Notes: generated by a model from the sequence alone, not told the origin. A DNA stretch of 25,410 bases from SIG607 sp045601805 (GCA_045601805.1 JAZSAJ010000064.1:1-25410), one strand, 5' to 3'. Shown: positions 1-8,834, counted from the stretch's first letter. Numbers and translations: made by a program.

Positions 1-93
1 ATTACTTAATTTCTTTTAAGAATCGTCGGGTCCTTTTTGTTTGTCGTTGTTTAATTTTCAAGGTTCGTTTTGCTACCCACCTGAGCGGACAGC
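1..93 (-). other. Probable leader of an rRNA operon running off the left edge
   Basis: Read on the minus strand from about 93 to 1, this transcript starts just after a near-consensus promoter and contains a segment (about 38-66) reading CCTTGAAAATTAAACAACG. That resembles the boxA-like spacer found before 16S rRNA genes in many Clostridia. No reading frame or strong hairpin is visible. The rRNA itself would lie beyond position 1, so the identity is inferred from the leader only. Confidence 0.45.
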
Positions 94-99
94 TTTATT

Positions 100-128
100 A
101 TTCTAACACAACACTCCCCTTATGTCAA
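100..128 (-). promoter_or_regulatory. Strong sigma-A promoter firing leftward
   Basis: On the minus strand the -35 is TTGACA (128-123), followed by a 17-nt spacer and the -10 TAGAAT (105-100). This is one base off the consensus with ideal spacing. It points out of the left edge into a leader that looks like an rRNA operon leader. It lies downstream of sigF, so it does not serve the spoIIA operon. Confidence 0.75.
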
Positions 129-208
129 GCGATTTTTTTATTATTTTTTAATTTTTTTAGTTTGACATAAAAGATACCATATTTTGCACAATTTTTATTG
201 ATTTTATA

Positions 209-859
209 CTAATTTTCGCAATTACGAAGCTTTTTTAGTATCTTTTTTTCGCTTCTTGACACTTGAACTTGCGTCATGCTTAAAATTTTTGCGGTTTCGC
301 TTTGGGTTTTATATTTAAAGTACCTTAAATTTATTATTTCCTGTTCGTTTTTTTGCAAACAGTTCATAAGTTGTTTTACATACAGTTTATTATCAACCGT
401 TTCTTCTTCGCTTGCGACCGGGATATCTACCTGCTGTTCTTTATCTTCGCTAGCCGTTAATGACACAGTTGGCTGCAAAACACAAAGGGCCTGTGCCACT
501 TCGGCAGCATCAAGCCCCATTTTTTCTGCAATTGTATTTACCCCAACTTCCGAAGCGCTTAATTTTTCAAGACGCTGTTTTTCATTAAGAACTTTAAGCG
601 CTGTTTCCTTAAGCGAGCGTGAAACCTTTACTGCACCTGTATCGCGGAACAATCTTTTAATTTCGCCAAGAATTGTTGGAACGGCGTAGGTAGAAAAAGC
701 AAGACCGCGGCTTTTATCAAAACCGTCGGCCGCCTTTATTAGACCTATACACCCAACTTGATATAAATCTTCGTATTCAATACCTCTTCCTTTAAAACGA
801 GAAGCGCAAGAATGAACCAACCCCAAATTATTAGTTATAAGGTTATTTCGTTCATCCAT
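209..859 (-). CDS. sigF: RNA polymerase sporulation sigma factor SigF
   Basis: A 216-aa sigma-70 family protein, close to the usual ~250 aa of sigma F. Region 2 spans about residues 8-75, with the DLYQVGCIGLIKA core and the FSTYAVPTILGEIKR segment. Region 3 is about 80-130. Region 4 is about 165-213 and ends in a helix-turn-helix (QSETAKILSMTQVQVSR). Sigma F is the first forespore-specific sigma factor in sporulation and is held inactive by SpoIIAB. It is the last gene of spoIIAA-spoIIAB-sigF, and its ATG overlaps the spoIIAB stop by 8 nt, suggesting translational coupling. The operon order identifies it as sigma F rather than sigma B or sigma G. I see no clear hairpin terminator between its stop and the promoter at 100-128. 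Confidence 0.95.
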   Translation of the reverse strand: MDERNNLITNNLGLVHSCASRFKGRGIEYEDLYQVGCIGLIKAADGFDKSRGLAFSTYAVPTILGEIKRLFRDTGAVKVSRSLKETALKVLNEKQRLEKLSASEVGVNTIAEKMGLDAAEVAQALCVLQPTVSLTASEDKEQQVDIPVASEEETVDNKLYVKQLMNCLQKNEQEIINLRYFKYKTQSETAKILSMTQVQVSRSEKKILKKLRNCEN

Positions 860-1295
860 TTGCGCTAAACCTTATATTAAGTTGCTTTATTAAGGTAACG
901 GTTGTTCCCTTACCAACCTTTGAATGCACCTTAACATTATCGCTGAAACTTTGCATTACCGCAAAGCCAAGCCCTGCGCGTTCACCGCCTACCGTTGTGA
1001 AAAGCGGTTCCATTGCCTGTTTTATATTATCAATACCGCAGCCCTTGTCTCTTATTTTAATTTTAACTTTATTGCTTTCAAGCAGTTCTACTGTTATGTA
1101 AATTTTTCCTATTGTTTCTTTGTAAGCGTGAACTATACAGTTAGTGACGGCTTCTGAAACGGCGGTTTTTACATCGTTTAATTCTTCTATTGTTGGGTCA
1201 AGTTGTGTTAAAAAAGCCGCAACCGCCGCGCGTGCGAAGTATTCGTTTGAAGAAAACGACAGTATTGTCATTGTGAATTTATTTATTTGTTTCAA
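852..1295 (-). CDS. spoIIAB: Anti-sigma F factor SpoIIAB (serine kinase)
   Basis: A GHKL-fold protein kinase that binds sigma F and phosphorylates SpoIIAA, here 147 aa. The N box is SEAVTNCIVHAY (about 47-58, with Glu48 and Asn52). The G1 box is DKGCGID (about 83-89). The G2 box is in GGERAGLGFAVMQ, and a final GKGTTVTL strand follows. I place the start at the TTG at 1295, because GGAGG at 1308-1304 lies 8 nt before it and the resulting N-terminus matches the family. A TTG at 1316 is also in frame but would put GGAGG inside the gene. The start overlaps spoIIAA by 17 nt and the stop overlaps sigF by 8 nt, so the three genes form one tightly coupled operon. Confidence 0.93.
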   Translation of the reverse strand: MKQINKFTMTILSFSSNEYFARAAVAAFLTQLDPTIEELNDVKTAVSEAVTNCIVHAYKETIGKIYITVELLESNKVKIKIRDKGCGIDNIKQAMEPLFTTVGGERAGLGFAVMQSFSDNVKVHSKVGKGTTVTLIKQLNIRFSANG

Positions 1296-1614
1296 CTTTA
1301 AAACCTCCAATGTCAAGTTTTGCTAATTTTTCTATTCCCGAAAGTTTCATAATTTTATATATTTGCGGGCTTGTCCCTGTTATGTGCATTGTGGCACCTG
1401 TTGGCTGAAGATTGCGAAACCTACCCATTACAAGACCGATTCCTGAACTATCCATAAAACTTACGGCAGAAAAATCTAGCACCAAAAGACTTGGCATATT
1501 AAGTTCCACTGCCGAATCAATTTCCTTTCGTATATGCGCGGCGGTATGGTGGTCAAGCTCACCTTCAATATACGCCGAAACAACTTCGCCTTTTACACTT
1601 ATTCGTACAGGCAT
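1279..1614 (-). CDS. spoIIAA: Anti-sigma F factor antagonist SpoIIAA
   Basis: A 111-aa single STAS-domain protein, the usual family size. It carries the phosphorylation motif DSSGIGL at about residues 55-61; one of Ser56/57 is the serine phosphorylated by SpoIIAB. The unphosphorylated form displaces sigma F from SpoIIAB, and in the known pathway SpoIIE dephosphorylates it. The start is ATG, preceded by AGGAG about 8 nt upstream. It is the first gene of the spoIIA operon. Sigma H and Spo0A control this operon in Bacillus, but I could not find a convincing sigma H or 0A-box sequence in the roughly 45 nt between the valS terminator and this gene. Confidence 0.94.
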   Translation of the reverse strand: MPVRISVKGEVVSAYIEGELDHHTAAHIRKEIDSAVELNMPSLLVLDFSAVSFMDSSGIGLVMGRFRNLQPTGATMHITGTSPQIYKIMKLSGIEKLAKLDIGGFKVETNK

Positions 1615-1661
1615 TTTTTCACGCTCCTAATTTATTTTTCTTAATCATAATATAAAACAAA

Positions 1662-1691
1662 TAAAAAAAGTGTCGCTTTTTAGCGACACTT
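1662..1691 (-). terminator. Rho-independent terminator of valS
   Basis: A 10-bp perfect stem (AAGTGTCGCT 1668-1677 with its complement 1682-1691) encloses a TTTT loop. On the minus strand it is followed by a run of T (rc of 1663-1669). It lies between the valS stop and the spoIIAA start and separates the two transcripts. Confidence 0.9.
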
Positions 1692-1701
1692 TTAAAATAA
1701 T

Positions 1702-4332
1702 TTATATTTTTGATTTCAGTTCGTTTATACTTTCTTCAATCATTTTAATTTTTTCGCAAACCTTAGCATGCTGTTCACGCTGAGTTTTAATAAGCGCTTC
1801 CGGCGCCTTTGCGACAAAGCCGGGGTTGTTAAGTTTCTTTTCAAAGAATTCTTTATCAACATTGGCTTTAGCAAGTTCCTTGTTTAAACGCTCAATTTCG
1901 GCAGCAAAATCAACAAGTTCGTTCATTGGCAAATAAATGTTTGCTTCAGCAGTTACAATTGTAACTGCGCCTTCAATATTAAAGGTATCGGCAATTTCAA
2001 CCGTGCTTGCACTTGCCAAACGGCAAATAAACGGAATACCCGCTTCCATCACTTCTGCTTTCTTTGTAGCAATACAAACCGTTGCTTTCTTAGAAGGCGG
2101 AACATTCATTTCTGCCCTGCGGTTACGAATTGCCTTAATTGCATCCATAATAATTTCAAATTCTTCTTCGCTTTTTGCAAAGTTTAGTTCATCGTTTACT
2201 TTAGGCCAAGCAGAAATCATTATAGATTCGCCTTCGTGCGGAAGCGACTGCCAAATTTCTTCGGTAATAAACGGCATTAACGGGTGCAAAAGTTTAAGTG
2301 TATTTGCAAACACATAAACCAAAACTCTTCTTGCGTTATTGGCAGCAGTTTCATTGTCGCCGTTTAAACGAGATTTGCAAATTTCAATGTACCAGTCACA
2401 GAACACATCCCAAATAAAATCGTAAAGTTTTTGCGCGGCAAGACCGAGTTCGCTTTTATTGAGGCAATCGGTAACTTCGCCAACCAAACGGTTATATTTG
2501 GTTAGAATCCACTTATCCTCAAGTGCAAGTTCTTGCGGAAGTGTAAGTTCGGTTTTTTCTTTAAGGTTCATAAGGAGAAACCTTGCAGCATTCCAAATTT
2601 TATTTGCAAAGTTACGGCAAGATTCAACACGCGACGGAATATAGCGCATATCGTTACCGGGACTGTTACCTGTTAAAAGTGAAAAACGAAGTGCATCGGC
2701 ACCGTAGTTTTCAATAACTTCAAGCGGGTCAACGCCGTTGCCGAGTGACTTAGACATTTTTCTGCCCTGTTCATCACGCACAAGACCGTGAATTAAAACG
2801 GTGTTAAAGGGCACCTGTTTTGTGTGTTCAATGCCCGAGAACATCATTCGCATTACCCAGAACGGAATAATGTCGTAACCAGTAACCAAAGTGTTGGTAG
2901 GATAATAATGTTCAAAATCTTCGGTTTTTTCGGGCCAACCCAAAGTTGAAAACGGCCAAAGTGCCGAAGAAAACCAAGTATCTAATGTATCGGGGTCTTG
3001 GTAAATTTCTTTAGCACCGCACTTTTCACAACAAACAGCATCGGTTTTAGAAACGGTTATATGACCGCATTTTTCACAGTACCAAGCAGGAATTCTATGT
3101 CCCCACCAAAGTTGGCGTGAAATACACCAATCTCTAATATTTTCAAGCCAATGGAAATAAACCTTTTCAAAACGGGCAGGAATAAACTTGGTTTCGCCGT
3201 TTTTAACTGCGTCAATTGCCGGTGTAGCAAGAGGTTTCATTTTAACGAACCATTGTTTTGATACCCTTGGTTCAACAGTTGTAGAACAGCGATAGCAAGT
3301 ACCAACATTATGGCTATAATCTTCTACCTTAACCAAAGCGCCCTCGGCTTCTAAATCTTTAACCATTGCTTTACGCGCTTCGTAACGGTCAAGCCCTGCA
3401 TAGCGCGGATAGTCTTCGGTGATTTTAGCATCGTCTGTTAATACATTTATTACAGGAAGATTATGGCGAAGACCAACTTCAAAGTCGTTAGGGTCGTGTG
3501 CCGGTGTAATTTTAACAACACCAGTACCAAAATCCATTTCAACATAATCATCGGCAATAATGGGTATTTCGCGGTGTACCAAAGGCAAAATAAGTGTTTT
3601 GCCAACCAAATGAGTGTATCTTTCGTCGTTCGGGTTTACCGCAACGGCAGTATCGCCCAACAAAGTTTCGGGGCGGGTTGTGGCAAGACAAAGATAACCG
3701 CTACCGTCTTTAAGAGGATAACGAAGATGCCAAAAATGGCCTGCTTGGTCTTCATATTCAACTTCGGCATCGGAAATTGAAGTTAAGCAATGCGGACACC
3801 AGTTAATTATTCTTTCACCGCGGTAAATAAGACCCTTATTATAAAGGTTTACAAACACTTCTTTTACGGCTTTGTTGCAACCTTCGTCCATTGTAAAACG
3901 CAAACGGTCCCAGTCGCAAGAAGAACCAAGTTTTTTAAGCTGTTCAACAATTCTTCCGCCGTACTGTTCTTTCCATTCCCAAGCCCTTTTCAAAAAGCCC
4001 TCACGGCCAAGGTCTTCTTTGGTAATGCCTTCGCTTCGCATTTTTTCAACAATTTTGGCTTCGGTGGCAATAGACGCGTGGTCGGTGCCGGGGAGCCACA
4101 AAGTGTCATACCCTTGCATACGCTTAAAACGAATAATTGAATCTTGAAGCGTGTTATCAAGAGCATGTCCCATGTGAAGTTGGCCCGTAATGTTTGGGGG
4201 CGGGATTACTATTGTGTATGTAGGTTTGTTTTTTTCACACTTTGCATGAAAATATTTTTTGTTAATCCAATCATTGTATACTCTGTCTTCTACTTCTTTT
4301 GGATTATACTGTTTGGGTAATTCTTTAGCCAA
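1702..4332 (-). CDS. valS: Valyl-tRNA synthetase
   Basis: An 876-aa class Ia aminoacyl-tRNA synthetase that charges tRNA-Val, of normal length for bacterial ValRS. The Rossmann catalytic core holds the HIGH-type motif HMGH (53-56) and KMSKS (525-529). The CP1 editing domain is about 200-340 (TTRPETLLGDTAVAV). A Cys-rich pair of knuckles lies at about 419-422 and 434-438. An anticodon-binding domain follows, then a C-terminal coiled-coil arm (about 810-876). The start codon is TTG, seven bases after GAGGG. It has its own promoter 27 nt upstream and its own terminator, so it is a single-gene unit. There is no T-box leader, although valS is a common T-box gene in Firmicutes. Confidence 0.97.
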   Translation of the reverse strand: MAKELPKQYNPKEVEDRVYNDWINKKYFHAKCEKNKPTYTIVIPPPNITGQLHMGHALDNTLQDSIIRFKRMQGYDTLWLPGTDHASIATEAKIVEKMRSEGITKEDLGREGFLKRAWEWKEQYGGRIVEQLKKLGSSCDWDRLRFTMDEGCNKAVKEVFVNLYNKGLIYRGERIINWCPHCLTSISDAEVEYEDQAGHFWHLRYPLKDGSGYLCLATTRPETLLGDTAVAVNPNDERYTHLVGKTLILPLVHREIPIIADDYVEMDFGTGVVKITPAHDPNDFEVGLRHNLPVINVLTDDAKITEDYPRYAGLDRYEARKAMVKDLEAEGALVKVEDYSHNVGTCYRCSTTVEPRVSKQWFVKMKPLATPAIDAVKNGETKFIPARFEKVYFHWLENIRDWCISRQLWWGHRIPAWYCEKCGHITVSKTDAVCCEKCGAKEIYQDPDTLDTWFSSALWPFSTLGWPEKTEDFEHYYPTNTLVTGYDIIPFWVMRMMFSGIEHTKQVPFNTVLIHGLVRDEQGRKMSKSLGNGVDPLEVIENYGADALRFSLLTGNSPGNDMRYIPSRVESCRNFANKIWNAARFLLMNLKEKTELTLPQELALEDKWILTKYNRLVGEVTDCLNKSELGLAAQKLYDFIWDVFCDWYIEICKSRLNGDNETAANNARRVLVYVFANTLKLLHPLMPFITEEIWQSLPHEGESIMISAWPKVNDELNFAKSEEEFEIIMDAIKAIRNRRAEMNVPPSKKATVCIATKKAEVMEAGIPFICRLASASTVEIADTFNIEGAVTIVTAEANIYLPMNELVDFAAEIERLNKELAKANVDKEFFEKKLNNPGFVAKAPEALIKTQREQHAKVCEKIKMIEESINELKSKI

Positions 4333-4365
4333 TTTACTTCCCTCGCAAATAAAATAATTAAGTAA

Positions 4366-4394
4366 ATAATATACCTTTAAAATAAGTTTGTCAA
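4366..4394 (-). promoter_or_regulatory. valS sigma-A promoter
   Basis: On the minus strand TTGACA (4394-4389), a 17-nt spacer, then TATTAT (4371-4366). The start of transcription would fall near 4359, leaving only about 27 nt of leader before the TTG start of valS. That is too short for a T-box riboswitch. Confidence 0.8.
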
Positions 4395-4438
4395 ATATTT
4401 AATGTATAAATTATAAAAAACAGCAAAAAATTATTTTT

Positions 4439-4510
4439 GTCAGCCAAAATTATAAGCGTTTGCAATTTATATATGGCTGACACCGTCCGAATCAATTATG
4501 GTTCGGACGG
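4439..4510 (-). terminator. Two tandem hairpins after the parC-like gene
   Basis: The first stem pairs CCGTCCGAA (4483-4491) with TTCGGACGG (4502-4510) across a 10-nt loop. The second pairs GTCAGCCA (4439-4446) with TGGCTGAC (4474-4481) and has further AT pairing inside its loop. On the minus strand the second stem is followed by AAAAATAATTTTTT. On the plus strand the first stem is followed by TTTGCTTTTT, so the first hairpin has its best U-tract facing the other way. They most likely end the topoisomerase operon before the valS promoter. Confidence 0.6.
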
Positions 4511-4529
4511 TTTGCTTTTTAAGGAATAT

Positions 4530-6776
4530 TTATAATTCCATTTCCACCTGTGTATCGGTGCTGTCAACGGATAGTTTGCTTCCTGCAGCCGGTAAATTTT
4601 TTGCGCGGTAGCGGTATTCGTTTTGTATGCTTCCCTTTTGGTGAAGTGTTGCACTACATATTTTTTGACCGCGTTTTTGTGTCATTACCGAAATACCGCC
4701 GTTATCTTTTGCAGCTTTTAGCGGAACATTTGCGGTATTAACAAGCAGTGCTTTGCCATTTGTTGATTTAAGCAAAATATCACAGTCTTCTTCAATTTGA
4801 AGAACTTGGCTTATGGGGAATTTTTCGCAATATGCCTTTATAAGTTTTTTGCGGTTTGTTTTGGTTTCGTAAGAAGAAACCGCAACCTTTGCTACCTTGC
4901 CGTTTTCAAATACAAATATAAAGTAACCTTTATAATTATTGGTTACTCCCATAAACAAGGTGGTTTCGCCCGGTTCCATATCAAGTTTAGACGGAACATA
5001 ATCGCCAAGCAAACTTGCTTTTGTTTCTAAAAAATCAATTACCTTTGCCTTATAAACCTGTGCCTTGTTTGTAAAGAAAAGCAGTTCGTGAGCATTGGTT
5101 GATTCTATTGTTTGGGTAAGCGCGTCGCCCTCTTTTAATTTTTGTTCACCGCTCATACGAAGTGACTGCGGTGTAATCTTTTTAAAGTAGCCGTCGCGGC
5201 TAAAGAACAAAGTAACAGGCGAATTGTCAACCACCTCTTCGGCTTCGTTATCATTCTCATCTTCTGCGTTTACTATTTTAGTAAGGCGTTCTTTACCGTA
5301 TTTTTTAATTACTTCTTTAAGTTCATTTATAATGATTTTGTTAATTTTACTTTTGCTGATAAGAATTTCTTCCATTTCTTTAATATCAGCAGTAAGTTGT
5401 TCAATGTCTTTTAAACGCTTTAAAATGTATTCTCGGTTTAAATGGCGAAGTTTAATTTCAGCAACATGCTCCGCCTGTTCTTTATCAATTCCAAAACCAA
5501 TCATTAAGTTTGGCACAACTTCTTTTTCTTCGGCGGTTTCGCGAACAATTTTAATTGCTTTATCAATATCAAGAAGAATTTTTTCAAGGCCCAAAAGCAA
5601 ATGCAAACGGTTTCGCGCTTTAGTTAAATCAAAATAAACTCGGCGTTTAACACATTCACGGCGGAATGCTACCCATTCGCAAATAATTTCTTTAACACCC
5701 AAAACCTGAGGTGTGCCTGCAATAAGAATGTTAAAGTTGCAGGAAAAACTGTCTTGCAAAGGTGTTAATTTAAAAAGTTTTTTCATTAAAGCGTCGGGGT
5801 CGGTACCGCGTTTTAAATCAATGGTTATTTGTAAACCTCTTAAATCGGTTTCATCGCGAATATCGTTAATTTCGGTAATTTTCTTTGCTTTAACAAGTTC
5901 AATAACCTTTTCAATTATTGCTTCGGTTGTGGTGGTGGGCGGAATTTGTTTAATATCTATGCAGTTCTCTGCTTTATCGTATTCATAAACACCGCGAATT
6001 TTAAAACTGCCCCTGCCCGTTTTATAAATTTGTTCAATTTCTTCGCGGTTATATAAAAGTTCACCGCCTATTGGGAAATCGGGTGCTAAAAGCGTATCCG
6101 CAACATTTATATTTTCGTCTTTAATATAAGCAATGGTTGTTTCGCACACTTCCGCAAGGTTAAAGGGGCAAATTGAACTTGCCATACCAACCGCAATACC
6201 TGTATTTGCATTTACAAGCACACTTGGGAAAGTAACAGGAAAGAGTGTTGGTTCTTTAAGTGTTGCATCGTAGTTATCTACAAAATCAACCGTATCTTTA
6301 TCAATATCGGCAAAAAGTTCAGCCGCAATTGGCGCCAATTTTGCTTCGGTATAACGCGAAGCGGCATAAGCCATATCCCTTGAATAAGCACGGCCAAAGG
6401 AACCCTTTGAAGCAACATAAGGGTGCAAAAGCGCCTGGTAACCTTCGGAAAGGCGTACCATTGTTTCGTAAATAGCGGCATCGCCGTGGGGGTTTAATTG
6501 CATTGTTCTGCCCACAATATTAGCCGATTTTATTGTTCCCCCATTTAAAAGCCCCATTAAGTACATCATATAAAGAAGTTTGCGGTGCGAGGGCTTAAAA
6601 CCATCAATTTCGGGAATTGCACGCGAAAGTATAACACTCATGGCATAAGGCATATAGTTACTTTCTAGTGTTTCAACAATGGGCTGTTCAACAACAGTAC
6701 CCGCACCCGCAATATAGGCATCTACCATATTGGCCTTTATTCGTTTTTCTTTTTCGTTTTTCTTTTTTGAAGCCAT
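4530..6776 (-). CDS. Type II topoisomerase subunit A, ParC-like
   Basis: A 748-aa DNA-breaking subunit of a type II topoisomerase (topoisomerase IV or a divergent gyrase). The N-terminal winged-helix region holds IDGFKPSHRKLLYMM and the active-site tyrosine, Tyr142 in SRYTEAKL. The tower and coiled-coil domain spans about 330-500, and a beta-pinwheel-like C-terminal domain runs from about 520. Where gyrase has the GyrA box (QRRGGKG type) this protein reads MSGEQKLKEGD, so the motif needed for negative supercoiling is absent. That favours a topo IV-like role. In the quinolone pocket HGDAAIYE, Ala100 and Glu104 replace the usual Ser and Asp. It is 18 nt downstream of its parE-like partner, with AGGAG before ATG. 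Confidence 0.85.
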   Translation of the reverse strand: MASKKKNEKEKRIKANMVDAYIAGAGTVVEQPIVETLESNYMPYAMSVILSRAIPEIDGFKPSHRKLLYMMYLMGLLNGGTIKSANIVGRTMQLNPHGDAAIYETMVRLSEGYQALLHPYVASKGSFGRAYSRDMAYAASRYTEAKLAPIAAELFADIDKDTVDFVDNYDATLKEPTLFPVTFPSVLVNANTGIAVGMASSICPFNLAEVCETTIAYIKDENINVADTLLAPDFPIGGELLYNREEIEQIYKTGRGSFKIRGVYEYDKAENCIDIKQIPPTTTTEAIIEKVIELVKAKKITEINDIRDETDLRGLQITIDLKRGTDPDALMKKLFKLTPLQDSFSCNFNILIAGTPQVLGVKEIICEWVAFRRECVKRRVYFDLTKARNRLHLLLGLEKILLDIDKAIKIVRETAEEKEVVPNLMIGFGIDKEQAEHVAEIKLRHLNREYILKRLKDIEQLTADIKEMEEILISKSKINKIIINELKEVIKKYGKERLTKIVNAEDENDNEAEEVVDNSPVTLFFSRDGYFKKITPQSLRMSGEQKLKEGDALTQTIESTNAHELLFFTNKAQVYKAKVIDFLETKASLLGDYVPSKLDMEPGETTLFMGVTNNYKGYFIFVFENGKVAKVAVSSYETKTNRKKLIKAYCEKFPISQVLQIEEDCDILLKSTNGKALLVNTANVPLKAAKDNGGISVMTQKRGQKICSATLHQKGSIQNEYRYRAKNLPAAGSKLSVDSTDTQVEMEL

Positions 6777-6794
6777 TTATATTCTCCTAATAAA

Positions 6795-8777
6795 TTAACT
6801 TACGTCGGCTGAATCAACATAAAGGTTGCCGTTTTCAGAAATAAAATCTTTTCTGCCTTGCAAATTGTCGCCAAGCAACAAATCAAACATTTGGGCAGTA
6901 CGTTCTGCTTCATCGGGCATAACCTTAATTAAACGCCTTGTTTCAGGGTTCATTGTGGTTAAGTTCATCATTTCGGGTTGGTTTTCACCAAGACCTTTTG
7001 AACGCTGCAAGGTATATTTAACATTTTCTAAATCGGCAAGTATTTGCTCTTTTTCCCTTTCGTCATAAGCAAAATAGGTTTTATCTTTTGTGGTTATTTC
7101 GTAAAGTGGTGTTTCGGCAATATACACCTTACCTGCGCTTATAAGTGTTGGCATAAGTCGGTAAATCATTGTTAAAATAAGCGTTCTAATTTGGAAACCG
7201 TCAACATCGGCATCGGTACAAATAATAACCTTATTCCAACGCAAATTATCAATGCTAAAATTAGAAATGTCTTTATTGTTTTTATTCTTAACTTCAACAC
7301 CGCAACCAAGAACCTTAACTAAATCGGTTATAATTTCGCTTTTAAAAACTTTATCGTATTCTGCCTTTAAGCAGTTAAGAATTTTACCGCGCACCGGCAT
7401 AATTGCCTGAAAATATGCATCCCTTGCAGTTTTACAAGAACCGGCAGCCGAATCGCCCTCAACAATAAAGATTTCCCTTTCGTTTACATCTTTTGAACGG
7501 CAGTCAATAAACTTTTGCACACGGTCTGCCATATTATTGCTGGTTTGCAATGTTTTTTTAATGTTAATGCGTTCCCGTTCGCTTCGCTCGCGGCTGCGCT
7601 TGTTAATAAGCACTTGGTCAGCAATTTTGTCGGCTTCGGCTTTGTTTTCAATAAAGTATATTTCAAGCTGGCGCTTTAAAAAATCGTTCATCGCTTCGTA
7701 AATAAAGCGGTTGGTTATTGATTTTTTAGTTTGGTTTTCGTAAGAAGTAAGGGTTGAAAAAGAAGAAATACAAAGCACCAAACATTCTTCAATATCGCTG
7801 TATGTTACCTTGCTTTCGTTACGCTGATATTTACCTGCCTGTTTTATATAGTTATCAATTTGGTAAACAAAAGCGTTTCTTACCGCCTTTTCGGGCGCAC
7901 CGCCGTGTTCAAGCCAACTTGAATTGTGGTAATATTCTGTCATTTTCACATGGTTAGAAAAAGAAAGCGCCACATTTATTTTAACCTTGTATTCGGGCTT
8001 GTCTTCGCGGTCTTTACCCTTGCGTTCGGTGTTCCAATAAACAACCGGTGTTAATGCTTTATCGCCAACAGTTTCGTTAAGATAATCAACTATACCTTTA
8101 TTGTAGCAAAATTCTTTTGTTTCAAACTTGTTTCCAACCTGGTGGCGGAAAACAAACAAAAGACCGTCATTAACAATTGCCTGACGGCGAAGTGTATCTT
8201 CAAAATAAGAAACAGGTATGTTAATATCGTTAAAAACTTTTATATCAGGTTTCCAACGGGTTTTTGTGCCTGTGTCGCGCCCTGTGTATTCTTCCTTTTT
8301 TAAACCGCCTTTGTTATAACCGCCCTCAAAGTGCAAATTATATTTATAGCCGTCGCGCTTAATTTCAACATCCATATATTCCGAAGCGTACTGTGTGGAA
8401 CAAAGGCCCAATCCGTTAAGACCAACCGAAAATTCGTAGTTGTCGCCTTCGTTGGTGTTGTATTTACCGCCTGCGTAAAGTTCGCAATAAAGAAGTTCCC
8501 AGTTATAGCACTGTTCTTTATTATTATAATCAACAGGTGCGCCGCGGCCAAAGTCTTCAACCTCAATAGAGCCATCGGCAAAATAAGTAACAATAATTTT
8601 TTTGCCATAGCCCTCACGCGCCTCGTCTATTGAGTTGGAAATAATTTCAAAAATGGAATGTTCACAACCGTCAAGCCCGTCGGAACCGAAAATAACGCCC
8701 CGGCGCTTACGCACACGGTCGGGACCTTCAAGTTTTTTTATACTGTCATTACCGTATTCTTGTTTTTTTGCCGACAT
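6795..8777 (-). CDS. Type II topoisomerase subunit B, ParE/GyrB-like
   Basis: A 660-aa ATPase/TOPRIM subunit, partner of the downstream ParC-like protein. The GHKL ATPase has EIISNSIDEA (44-53), DFGRG (75-79) and GLNGLG (119-124). The transducer has the QTK loop near Lys351. TOPRIM has EGDSA (440-444) and DADVD (522-526), and the C-terminus has the QRSKGLGE motif. The usual N-terminal RKRPGMYIG reads RKRRGVIFG, so this is a divergent branch, and the genome may also carry ordinary gyrAB elsewhere. I chose the ATG at 8777 (AAGGAG 10 nt upstream). An in-frame start 22 codons earlier would lie within the promoter region. The gene has its own sigma-A promoter, divergent from degV. Confidence 0.88.
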   Translation of the reverse strand: MSAKKQEYGNDSIKKLEGPDRVRKRRGVIFGSDGLDGCEHSIFEIISNSIDEAREGYGKKIIVTYFADGSIEVEDFGRGAPVDYNNKEQCYNWELLYCELYAGGKYNTNEGDNYEFSVGLNGLGLCSTQYASEYMDVEIKRDGYKYNLHFEGGYNKGGLKKEEYTGRDTGTKTRWKPDIKVFNDINIPVSYFEDTLRRQAIVNDGLLFVFRHQVGNKFETKEFCYNKGIVDYLNETVGDKALTPVVYWNTERKGKDREDKPEYKVKINVALSFSNHVKMTEYYHNSSWLEHGGAPEKAVRNAFVYQIDNYIKQAGKYQRNESKVTYSDIEECLVLCISSFSTLTSYENQTKKSITNRFIYEAMNDFLKRQLEIYFIENKAEADKIADQVLINKRSRERSERERINIKKTLQTSNNMADRVQKFIDCRSKDVNEREIFIVEGDSAAGSCKTARDAYFQAIMPVRGKILNCLKAEYDKVFKSEIITDLVKVLGCGVEVKNKNNKDISNFSIDNLRWNKVIICTDADVDGFQIRTLILTMIYRLMPTLISAGKVYIAETPLYEITTKDKTYFAYDEREKEQILADLENVKYTLQRSKGLGENQPEMMNLTTMNPETRRLIKVMPDEAERTAQMFDLLLGDNLQGRKDFISENGNLYVDSADVS

Positions 8778-8834
8778 TAACAAAAAACTCCTTAATAAAA
8801 AATAAATAGCATAAATAGTATTACATACTTTGTT

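Noticed and set aside
1660..1695. Spo0A box in the valS-spoIIAA spacer
   Set aside because: TGTCGCT within the terminator stem differs from TGTCGAA and is explained by the hairpin.
3463..4147. Long plus-strand open frames opposite valS
   Set aside because: Low-complexity shadows of the valS coding strand without start signals or recognisable domains.
4333..4400. T-box riboswitch upstream of valS
   Set aside because: The promoter leaves only about 27 nt of leader, and no TGGNACCGCG-type antiterminator sequence is present on the minus strand.
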